Assembly: GCA_963749485.1 (NCBI GenBank)
Contig: CAVVMV010000018.1
Coordinates: forward strand, 1-64,000
DNA: 64,000 bases
Direction of reading: 5' to 3'
Source: JAZGGS01 sp963749485
Lineage (GTDB): Bacteria; Bacteroidota; Ignavibacteria; Ignavibacteriales; Ignavibacteriaceae
Made by a program: the position numbers and the translations under genes. Below, piece after piece: positions 9,367-17,044 of the stretch. Position 1 is the stretch's first letter; every line of letters starts with the position of its first letter. The notes below the pieces were generated by a model. That model searched no databases and was not told the origin of the DNA. It saw only the letters and a program-made list of their open reading frames with translations.

Positions 9367-11448
9367 TTATTTCATTAAAACCATCTTTTTAGTTTGAACA
9401 AAATTTTCAGCTTTTAACTGATAGAAATAAACTCCACTGCTAAATCGTGATGCATCAAACGTAGTTTCGTGTTTTCCTGCACTTAATTCTTCATTAACAA
9501 GTGTTGTTATTTCTCTACCCAGCACGTCATAAATTTTTAGAGATACCAAACCAGTTCCCGGTTGCTGCCATTTAATTGTTGTGATTGGATTAAAAGGATT
9601 CGGGAAATTTTGATTTAATGAATAATAATTTGGTAAGCCTGGTGATATCTCATTTGTTTCAATACCCACGATACCACCACCGTTGTTGGTTGCCATAATT
9701 AAACCATAATCTCCACTTACCCAACCACTATTTGCATCTACAAAGCAAATTGAGGAAACATCATACCAAGTCCGGTTAAGTTGCTGAAACCAAGTGTTTC
9801 CTCCATCAGTAGTTCTCAGAATAGTACCACTTGCACCTGCAATCCATCCATTATTTAAATCGATAAAATCAACGGCATTTAATCTTTTCCCGGTTCCGCT
9901 ATTTTGGGGTAGCCAGGTATCACCACCATTTGTAGTGTGCACAATTTCGCCATAAATTCCAACCGCCCAGCCATTATTCGGGTCCACGAAGTCTATACCT
10001 GCAAAACGAATACTAGTGCCGCTGTTTTGTGGAGTCCAGGTGCTGCCTCCATCTGTGGTGTGGATAATATAACCCTCCAGTCCACCTGCCCAGCCCTCAG
10101 TCTGACTGATAAACTTAACCGCGTGTAAAGATCTTGGTGCAATACCGCTATTTTGCCAAGTCCAGCTTACACCACCATTGCTAGTATAATAAATGTCCGC
10201 GTAGCGAGATACCGCCCACCCATAATTAGCATCTACAAAATCAACAGCATATAAATCTACTCCAAGCGTGTCTGTCCGCGCCCAATTGATGCCACCATTT
10301 AGTGTTCGCATAATATAACCATCATCCCCCACTGCCCATCCATGGTCAGCATCTACAAAATCTATTGCGAATAGATTAAAGGGAGAGGTAGCCTGGAGTT
10401 CCCAATATTCACCACCGTATTGAGTGTGCAGAATAACGCCACCACCAGCAGCCCAGCCATTTAACTGATCTGTAAATTTTATAGAATATATCCAATTCCG
10501 AGCACCATAGTTTTGCTTGCTCCAGATTTGACCAAGATTAGTAGTTTTTAATAATACACCTTCTTCTCCAGCTACCCATATGTTATTTCTAGTAGAAATA
10601 GCATTAAGCCGTGTTGTTACGCCACTGCTTTGTTCAAACCAGACAGCACCAGCATCCCAGGTACTCAAAATAGTACCATTAGTACCAACTGCAAATGCGT
10701 GGCTCGATCCAAAATTACAAACCGCAAGTAACTCTTCACTAATGCCGGTATTTTCTATTGTCCAGTTAAGACCATCATCTGTAGTGTGAAGTATTGTTCC
10801 GTTAGAACCGCAAATGCGCCCAATGTTAGGCACTGTAAAATGAATTGAATGAAGACTGGCTGTAGTACCAGCTGTTTGTGGAGACCAACTATTTCCTGCA
10901 TCACTAGTATAAAGGATAGTCCCCTGCAATCCTACGGCCCACCCATGATCAGCATCTCGAAAATAGAGTGAGTTCAGTGGAATAGCTAAACCCGTAGGAT
11001 ACTGAGTCCAGTTATTGCCTCCGTCGGTTGTTTGAAGCAAAGTACCAGCTGTACCTACTGCAAAACCAGAGCTTGCATCTGTAAAAAATACATCGTATAA
11101 AGTGGCGCTTGTGCCACTATTCTGAATAACAAATGATAATCCACCATTAATTGTATGCATAATCAAACCATTATGTCCGACAATCCAGCCAATATCCCAA
11201 TTATTAAAATGTACCGCATTCAGTGGGTCGGTACCATAAAATTGCTGACCCCAAGTAGCGCCACCATCAGAAGAATAAAGCATAGTCCCGTAGTTACCTA
11301 CAGCCCATCCCACATTAGGATCTATAAAAAACAAATCATTTAATTCATTTGGTTGTGGATAAGGATTTTGCCAGTACCATCCGCCTTGAGATAAAATAGT
11401 TTGATAAAAAAGAATGATTAAAGAAAGAGAGAGTATCAACTTTTTCAT
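9367..11448 (-). CDS. T9SS-exported Ycf48-like beta-propeller protein
   Basis: 693 residues, unbroken. A signal peptide (ending TILSQ) is followed by 14 repeats of the Ycf48/BNR type: GWAVG-x2-GTILHTTDGG-x-TW-x-PQNSGT-x2-LNAV-x-F-x-D-x-N. The C-terminus is a complete T9SS sorting domain (NQNFPNPFNPITTI, LKIYDVLGREITTLVNEEL, SGVYFYQLKAENFVQTKKMVLMK). Strong RBS AGGAGG lies 6 bases upstream. In phototrophs Ycf48 assists photosystem II assembly; here the repeats are only a propeller scaffold in a secreted protein, so that function should not be transferred. Confidence 0.88.
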   Translation of the reverse strand: MKKLILSLSLIILFYQTILSQGGWYWQNPYPQPNELNDLFFIDPNVGWAVGNYGTMLYSSDGGATWGQQFYGTDPLNAVHFNNWDIGWIVGHNGLIMHTINGGLSFVIQNSGTSATLYDVFFTDASSGFAVGTAGTLLQTTDGGNNWTQYPTGLAIPLNSLYFRDADHGWAVGLQGTILYTSDAGNSWSPQTAGTTASLHSIHFTVPNIGRICGSNGTILHTTDDGLNWTIENTGISEELLAVCNFGSSHAFAVGTNGTILSTWDAGAVWFEQSSGVTTRLNAISTRNNIWVAGEEGVLLKTTNLGQIWSKQNYGARNWIYSIKFTDQLNGWAAGGGVILHTQYGGEYWELQATSPFNLFAIDFVDADHGWAVGDDGYIMRTLNGGINWARTDTLGVDLYAVDFVDANYGWAVSRYADIYYTSNGGVSWTWQNSGIAPRSLHAVKFISQTEGWAGGLEGYIIHTTDGGSTWTPQNSGTSIRFAGIDFVDPNNGWAVGIYGEIVHTTNGGDTWLPQNSGTGKRLNAVDFIDLNNGWIAGASGTILRTTDGGNTWFQQLNRTWYDVSSICFVDANSGWVSGDYGLIMATNNGGGIVGIETNEISPGLPNYYSLNQNFPNPFNPITTIKWQQPGTGLVSLKIYDVLGREITTLVNEELSAGKHETTFDASRFSSGVYFYQLKAENFVQTKKMVLMK

Positions 11449-11729
11449 AGTGACCTCCTATGAAAATATATTTAGAACCATCTGTGCAAGGAAGAAATAA
11501 TATTGAGGAATTATGAAATAAGTAAATTCCTCATCCCCTGCAGGGCAGATGAATTTATTTATGATTTAACTTGCAAATAAAATAGAACAGAATCAATTAA
11601 CGATTGTTAAGTGTTTTGGATTATCAAATGAATAAGTTGTTGAAAATTATTTAAGTTTAAGTTGAGATTTTAAGATAGTGTTTTATATTTATATAATAAT
11701 TTTTTACTAATATAAAAGGAGACTTTATA
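11449..11729. promoter_or_regulatory. divergent intergenic region
   Basis: 280 bases between the divergent genes 9367-11448 and 11730-12290. It is very AT-rich, especially 11640-11715, and must hold both promoters. No operator-like dyad stands out, and I could not place -7/-33 boxes with confidence. Confidence 0.4.
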
Positions 11730-12290
11730 ATGAAAATATTTATTAAAACTCTAGGGTTAAATTTTATTATGTTTTTTTTAATCAGTAATTCTTGCCTTGC
11801 ACAATTCACTGCTGATATGATTCAGACAGAGGGAGATCAAGTAACCACAAGCAAATTATTTGTAGAAAATCCATATTACTGCATAGAAGCAGAAGAGGAT
11901 GGTAAAACTATTTTTGTGATTGTTAACCAGGAAGAAAAAGTAACCAGAGTTGTTATGCCTTCAGAAAAAATGTATATGGAAATGGGAAGCCAGAGTATGA
12001 TGAGCATGGCTAATGATGTTTTTCAAAGCATAGATAACATGAAAGAAACATACGATGCTGCCCTGGTTGGCAACGAAACAATAAATGGTTATGAATGTGA
12101 AAAATATATTGTAAGCTATGAAGGTGACGAAATGTTAACTTACTGGCAATCATCACAGCTTGGTTATCCAATAAAAGTTGTAAATGCTATGGTCAATGGA
12201 ATGACTATGGAGTTAACCAATATTGTGGAGGGCGATATAGACGATTCACGATTCACCATCCCCTCCGATTATACGAAGATGGAAAGATAA
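11730..12290 (+). CDS. secreted DUF4412 family protein
   Basis: 186 residues. A signal peptide (ending NSCLAQ) is followed by FTADMIQTEGDQVTTSKLFVENPYYCIE, VIVNQEEKVTRVVMPSEKMYMEMG, INGYECEKYIVSYE, LTYWQSSQLGYPIKVV and a C-terminal FTIPSDYTK. This is the classic DUF4412 order (LolA-like open barrel). Probably periplasmic; the ligand is unknown. RBS AAAGGAG lies 7 bases upstream. A strong terminator follows at once, so it is a single-gene unit. Confidence 0.8.
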   Translation: MKIFIKTLGLNFIMFFLISNSCLAQFTADMIQTEGDQVTTSKLFVENPYYCIEAEEDGKTIFVIVNQEEKVTRVVMPSEKMYMEMGSQSMMSMANDVFQSIDNMKETYDAALVGNETINGYECEKYIVSYEGDEMLTYWQSSQLGYPIKVVNAMVNGMTMELTNIVEGDIDDSRFTIPSDYTKMER

Positions 12291-12308
12291 ATAATTAAAT
12301 TATTTTTT

Positions 12309-12346
12309 AGAGGAGAGAGAATTATCTCTCTCCTCTTTTTTTATTT
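12309..12346 (+). terminator. rho-independent terminator
   Basis: Perfect 12-bp stem AGAGGAGAGAGA / TCTCTCTCCTCT with an ATTA loop, then a T-rich tract. It ends the plus-strand DUF4412 gene; its T-tract overlaps the stop end of the convergent minus-strand gene. Confidence 0.9.
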
Positions 12347-13813
12347 TTCTTTAGGCGTTGTTATTCTGTGAGCATTCCATACATATTCGTAATCGTGCCA
12401 CATTGATTTATTGTCCCTGTGGGTACCTGTTTCTCTGAATGTTGCGAACGGTGTATTCTGGAAAATTTCTTTTTTGGATGTTACTCTTTCAGGAACTTCT
12501 ATTTTTATTTTCTTTCCGGTTGCAGGATCTACAAATTCTTTTATTGTTACAAATTCTTTGCTTTCATAAATAGTTTCTTTACCCGATTCATAGGCATCTC
12601 CTCCATCTTCCAATAATGGAGTCCAGCAAGGAAATTTTGGAGTTTCTTTTTTATAATTTACCTGGTATTCAACTGTTAAATTTTTATCTCCGTCATAAAC
12701 ATCACCGTCCATTTCAAGATACAACTTATTTGAAATTAGCTTACCTTTAATTTTAAACTTCCTGTTTTCGGGTCCATCCTTTAATCCTTTATAATAATAT
12801 TGAACTTGCGTAACTCCGGGAATAGAAAGTACCAAACCAAAAGGTGCACTACCTAACGCTGCCTGGAACATTGCTGCATCCAAAACATCGGGTCCAAATT
12901 GCATCACCAGCTCTTCAAGAGTTGTTGGTCCGTATTTATTTCCAGCAACAACAGAAGCACCTGCACCACATTTGCATAGCTCTTCTCCTTTTTGTGATTC
13001 GAGCTTTATACCCTTCATTTTTTCTCTATATGTTTTCGAAAGTTTGCTCAACACCTGATCGATTAGTTCATTCAAAGCCATCTTACTTACCGATTCTGCA
13101 ACATCCTTGTTAAGCAAAGCGACAATTAATTTGCAGTCGATATCATTTCCGAAATTATGTTCTCCTGAAGAACACCTGCTTGATATTATTGAAGCAGCCA
13201 GTTTCCTGATATCGTCAGAATACCAGGCTCCAGTAATCCATTTCTCCACAAATGACTTTATCTCTTCCTGTGATACACTGCCGGATTGTTTAGTAATTGA
13301 AGATAACTCTTCCAACGAACCCGCATATTTTGCATACTCGTCTGCCCACTCCCTGTTAAAATTTTTAATAGCTTTTTTGCTTAATTCACCTGACCATTTA
13401 AATATTGAAGGAATTTTATCCAACATATTAATTGCTTCGTTTACCTGTTTTGTTAAAGCTGCAAGTCCGCAAAGATTTGGGATAAGATCATATGTTACTA
13501 TTCCTTCACCCTTAACATTTCCAGTCGCATCAATATTTAAATAGAAATGCGTAGTATGAGTTACCATTAAAGACATAATTATCTTCTCATTTTCGAAAGG
13601 AAGATTTAACTTCCCTTTTGCAAATTGTTTCCCAAATTCTCCTGCAGATTGTTTAAATCGGATTTCCCAACCCCAACCTGTTCCAACCCAATCACCAACA
13701 AAAGCATCAATAGATGAACTAGTGTTTTCATTATCATTTTCATTAAAGCTTGATTTTTGACAATATGAATCAGTTAAAAAGAAGATAAACAATAATAAAA
13801 GTAAGTTTTTCAT
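12341..13813 (-). CDS. secreted protein of unknown function, 490 residues
   Basis: A signal peptide (residues 1-18, ending DSYCQ) is followed by an acidic/polar linker. A short beta domain (FVGDWVGTGWGWEIRFKQ ... GKLNLPFENEKIIMSLM) recalls small lipocalin-like folds but I cannot assign it. The middle (about residues 125-290) is helical with two cysteine groups (SSRCSSG and EELCKCGAGAS). The C-terminal third is beta-rich with FKIKGKLISNKLYLEMDGDVYDG. No sorting domain and no catalytic motif recognised. RBS GGAGGGG lies 5 bases upstream. It ends convergently with the DUF4412 gene. Confidence 0.6.
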   Translation of the reverse strand: MKNLLLLLFIFFLTDSYCQKSSFNENDNENTSSSIDAFVGDWVGTGWGWEIRFKQSAGEFGKQFAKGKLNLPFENEKIIMSLMVTHTTHFYLNIDATGNVKGEGIVTYDLIPNLCGLAALTKQVNEAINMLDKIPSIFKWSGELSKKAIKNFNREWADEYAKYAGSLEELSSITKQSGSVSQEEIKSFVEKWITGAWYSDDIRKLAASIISSRCSSGEHNFGNDIDCKLIVALLNKDVAESVSKMALNELIDQVLSKLSKTYREKMKGIKLESQKGEELCKCGAGASVVAGNKYGPTTLEELVMQFGPDVLDAAMFQAALGSAPFGLVLSIPGVTQVQYYYKGLKDGPENRKFKIKGKLISNKLYLEMDGDVYDGDKNLTVEYQVNYKKETPKFPCWTPLLEDGGDAYESGKETIYESKEFVTIKEFVDPATGKKIKIEVPERVTSKKEIFQNTPFATFRETGTHRDNKSMWHDYEYVWNAHRITTPKEK

Positions 13814-13826
13814 AATATCCCCTCCT

Positions 13827-15077
13827 TTATTTTATTAATAACATTTTTTTAGTCTGAATAAATGGGCCAGCTATCAGTTGATAGAAATAAATTCCAGTCG
13901 TTAATCCCTGCCTGCCGGCAGGCAGGCTTTCTGCATCAAATTCAACTTCATATTCTCCGGTTGGTTTTTCTTCATAAACAAGTGTCGCAACTTTATTACC
14001 TAAAACATCATACACTTTAAGCGAAATAAAAGACTGCTTTAATAACAAGTAATTTATTACAGTAGAAAGATTAAACGGGTTAGGATAGTTTTGGCGAAGT
14101 GAAAATGCACTCGGGCTTATATTTGATTCATCAACCGAAGGAAGTATACCAAATTTGTAAAGAGTTTTGTGGTTACCAGCAACATAACCAGTACTTAGTG
14201 AAGGGATATGAACAGCTCTTAAGAAATTATTTGTAATACCTGCTCCCTCAATATTCCAGTTTGATCCTCCATTAGAGGAACGCAGTATTGAACCGTTAAA
14301 TCCAACAGTCCAACCTTCATTTTCATTAAGAAAGAAAACATCGAACAAAGAGTTGCTATCAGGATTTGTTTGAGTAAACCAGTTCATTCCGTCTATAGTT
14401 CTTATAATTATTCCATTATCCCCAACAGCCCATCCATTATTGTTATCTATGAAAAATATATTATTATAGCCAGCAAAAGGCAGAGTTTGATCTGTTATCC
14501 AATTATTAATATAATGCACAACAACTTGTTCACCACAAGCCCAACCTTCTGTAGTGGTTGGAAAAGTTATAGAGGATAAATCTGTTGTTCCAACATTACT
14601 TGTCATAGAAATTACACCAGAAGGATGCACTTTGTAAATCTTTCCATTAAATCCGCAAGCATAACCTGTATCTGCAGGTTGTGGAGGAAAGGAAATATCT
14701 GTGAGGGTTGTAGTGATTGTTCCGTGAAAATTCCAGTTGGTTCCTCCATCGGTAGTTCTATAAACAAAGCCACTTTGTCCTCCTGCATATCCCTCATTTT
14801 CATTTAGCATCCAAATAGCATTACAAGGAAATGCTGTTGTTTGAACTTCAAAAGTCTCTCCGCCATCTGTTGTGTGGTAAATTTCTGCGTGGGAGGATGA
14901 TGTTACCCAACCTTCAACATCGTTAATAAAATATATATCACTTAAATCGTGGAAGAGAGAATCACCGGGAATGTTATTTCCAAGATAAATCCAGCCATAG
15001 GTTTGGGAATATAAATTTGTTAAGGAAGAAGTGAGAAATAACAAAAGAATACAGAGGAAAATATTTTTTGAATTCAT
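13827..15077 (-). CDS. T9SS-exported Ycf48-like propeller protein with palindrome-derived insertion
   Basis: 416 residues, unbroken: signal peptide (ending TNLYSQ), seven Ycf48-like repeats (EGWVTSS...EIYHTTDGG, EGYAGGQSGFVYRTTDGGTNW, GWAVGDNGIIIRTIDG), then RQNYPNPFNLSTVI and a full sorting domain. Between DAE and the LTTGIYFYQL strand the sorting domain carries SLPAGRQG, encoded by the palindrome at 13907-13926. Probably cell-surface or released; no enzymatic motif seen. Confidence 0.85.
   Translation of the reverse strand: MNSKNIFLCILLLFLTSSLTNLYSQTYGWIYLGNNIPGDSLFHDLSDIYFINDVEGWVTSSSHAEIYHTTDGGETFEVQTTAFPCNAIWMLNENEGYAGGQSGFVYRTTDGGTNWNFHGTITTTLTDISFPPQPADTGYACGFNGKIYKVHPSGVISMTSNVGTTDLSSITFPTTTEGWACGEQVVVHYINNWITDQTLPFAGYNNIFFIDNNNGWAVGDNGIIIRTIDGMNWFTQTNPDSNSLFDVFFLNENEGWTVGFNGSILRSSNGGSNWNIEGAGITNNFLRAVHIPSLSTGYVAGNHKTLYKFGILPSVDESNISPSAFSLRQNYPNPFNLSTVINYLLLKQSFISLKVYDVLGNKVATLVYEEKPTGEYEVEFDAESLPAGRQGLTTGIYFYQLIAGPFIQTKKMLLIK
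13907..13926. repeat. 20-bp palindrome (family A) inside a coding sequence
   Basis: Perfect copy within a T9SS sorting domain. Read on the minus strand in frame it adds LPAGRQ. The element has no stop codon in any of its six frames, so it can sit in genes without truncating them. Confidence 0.9.
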
Positions 15078-15170
15078 AACTCTGCCTTAAAGGTTCAACA
15101 AAGGTTCCTCAAAAATCCGTATTTAAAACAACGATTTTATTTTATTAAAATCAATTAACGATTGGCAAAC

Positions 15171-15201
15171 AAAAAAGCCCGACTAGAATAAGCCGGGCTT
15201 T
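15171..15201 (-). terminator. rho-independent terminator
   Basis: On the minus strand AAAGCCCGG...CGGGCTTTTTT: a short GC-rich stem (AGCCCG/CGGGCT) followed by six T. It lies 23 bases beyond the stop of 15224-16915. A near-identical terminator follows the neighbouring gene (16992-17024). Confidence 0.8.
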
Positions 15202-15223
15202 GTAAGTAACATCTTATGAGAGT

Positions 15224-16915
15224 TTATTTTAGAATAGACATCTTTTTCGAATCGGTAAACTTATCTGATTCAATTCTATAAACATAAACTCCTGAAGAAA
15301 GATTTGCTGCATCAAAAACGAATTCATGGAACCCACCCTCTAATGTACCGCTAAATACTTCAGCTACTTTTTCACCTAACATATTGTAAACATTAAGCTG
15401 CAACTGAGTTTTAACTGGTATAGCAAATTTAATTTTTGTGCCTGGATTAAATGGGTTAGGATAATTTTGATACAGAACAAAGCTACCCGGAATAGTTTTT
15501 TCATTTTTAACTAAAACCGGATTGCTATTATTAATGAACAAATAATTTCCGACATCATTATCCCAGTTAGTTATAACCATATCTAAATCCCAGGATTCTA
15601 TCACCTGAAATAAAATTGTAGCTCCGGAATCCGCCGCAGAAGCTAAACTTATCCAACCGCATTCTAAATCGTAGCAAAATTGGTTGAGTGCTAAAGTATC
15701 TGCATCTACAATTACACTAACAATTTTTTGCAACGGCGTGCGAGGCATATAAAAAAGTTTTTTTGATCCATCACTAATAACATTTTCGGTTACTATATTC
15801 ACTGCATCATTATCATAATCACCGCAGATAATAGCTTCAACAACACTTACCGGGTTTGAAGTATATTCCGGATTTGTATTGAAGCTACCGTTATTATTTA
15901 GATAAATTCTGCAAGGCTGCCACCAGCCGCCTGTAAGTAAATCCAAATCCATATCATTATCAACATCCGCAAGCATTATACCTGAACCCCAACCTCCCCA
16001 TGCAGAACTCCAAAATGGAGTGGTGTTCATTGTTCCCTGGTTGTTTTGATAGAGTTTAAATTTACCGCTTCCTCCAAGCTGGTTGTTATCAGAAATTGCC
16101 AGATCAATAAAGCCATCGTTATTAATATCACCAACAAAAAGCGAGTTTGCATATTGGCTTGGATCATTTGATTGCCACACCGGGGTTGTAGTTATTGAAT
16201 CACCAAGATTTTCATAAATATGATTTGGATAGCTTTCATTTGCAAATACCAAATCTAGATCGCCATCATTATCAAAATCAGCCCAGTTAACATCATAGCT
16301 GAAGATTGAACTCTGGCTTTTCCAACCAGGTAATGAATCTAACATTCCGCCATTGTTATAATAAATTCTTAACTGCTCAGGATTGTTGTTGTAAGATTCG
16401 CCACCCGAAACTGCCAGATCAAGATCACCGTCACCGTCAGCATCTCCAAAAGCACAGCTGAAGGTATAAACTGCATCATGTGAAATCCAATCAGGATTAG
16501 ATGAAAGCGTACCGGCATTATTCAGATAGAGTTTTACCTTGCCCCGCTGACTGAATCCAGCGGCACCAAGGTAAACTGATACTGCAATATCAGGATATCC
16601 ATCTGCATTTACATCACCAACATCCAGGTGACCATGATAATCTATATCAGACGATTGCCAGTTTGGATTAAGTGGATAGTTCCCTGTCCCGTCGTTGTAA
16701 TAAACAGCAACCTTTTGGCGCGCTATATCATTCCCGTTTGCTACAATCAGGTCTATCCAGCCATCCTGATCGATATCGGCAAACGCAGCTCCTGTAGATA
16801 TACTTGAAATATCCGATGAGATCCAATCAGGAGTTGTATCAAAAGGCACTTGCGGGTGAATGGTGATTACAAATAAAAATAGGATTGAGTTGATTACAGT
16901 GTAGAAATTTTTCAT
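15224..16915 (-). CDS. T9SS-exported FG-GAP/VCBS repeat protein
   Basis: 563 residues, unbroken. The signal peptide covers about residues 1-22. Seven or more VCBS blades follow, each with a Ca-binding loop such as DIDQDGWIDL, DVNADGYPDI, DADGDGDLDL, DFDNDGDLDL, DINNDGFIDL and DVDNDMDLDL. Then comes YQNYPNPFNPGTKIKF and a sorting domain of a second subtype (LNVYNMLGEKVAEVF, GGFHEFVFDAANLSSGVYVYRIE, KKMSILK). The last 200 bases and the terminator are nearly the same as those of the next gene, 17045-19445. Likely an extracellular Ca-dependent propeller. Confidence 0.85.
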   Translation of the reverse strand: MKNFYTVINSILFLFVITIHPQVPFDTTPDWISSDISSISTGAAFADIDQDGWIDLIVANGNDIARQKVAVYYNDGTGNYPLNPNWQSSDIDYHGHLDVGDVNADGYPDIAVSVYLGAAGFSQRGKVKLYLNNAGTLSSNPDWISHDAVYTFSCAFGDADGDGDLDLAVSGGESYNNNPEQLRIYYNNGGMLDSLPGWKSQSSIFSYDVNWADFDNDGDLDLVFANESYPNHIYENLGDSITTTPVWQSNDPSQYANSLFVGDINNDGFIDLAISDNNQLGGSGKFKLYQNNQGTMNTTPFWSSAWGGWGSGIMLADVDNDMDLDLLTGGWWQPCRIYLNNNGSFNTNPEYTSNPVSVVEAIICGDYDNDAVNIVTENVISDGSKKLFYMPRTPLQKIVSVIVDADTLALNQFCYDLECGWISLASAADSGATILFQVIESWDLDMVITNWDNDVGNYLFINNSNPVLVKNEKTIPGSFVLYQNYPNPFNPGTKIKFAIPVKTQLQLNVYNMLGEKVAEVFSGTLEGGFHEFVFDAANLSSGVYVYRIESDKFTDSKKMSILK

Positions 16916-16991
16916 AGGAACCTATCTGCCTTTGATTCTCTATCTGGTGTAATGAAATCAATTATTTGATTTTCTATATCTCAAATTTAAT

Positions 16992-17024
16992 AAAAAAGCC
17001 CGACTTGGATTAGCCGGGCTTTGT
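16992..17024 (-). terminator. rho-independent terminator
   Basis: Same design as 15171-15201: on the minus strand a CCCGGC...GTCGGGC stem-loop followed by a T6 run, 21 bases beyond the stop of 17045-19445. Confidence 0.8.
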
Positions 17025-17044
17025 ATTTTACATTTTAATAGAGT

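Noticed and set aside
9367..11448. Photosystem II assembly factor Ycf48
   Set aside because: Only the repeat type is shared; a signal peptide and T9SS tag show a secreted protein, and nothing photosynthetic is nearby.
13107..13544. Long plus-strand open frame opposite 12341-13813
   Set aside because: It runs antisense inside a gene with signal peptide and RBS; its own translation has no domain, no RBS and odd composition.
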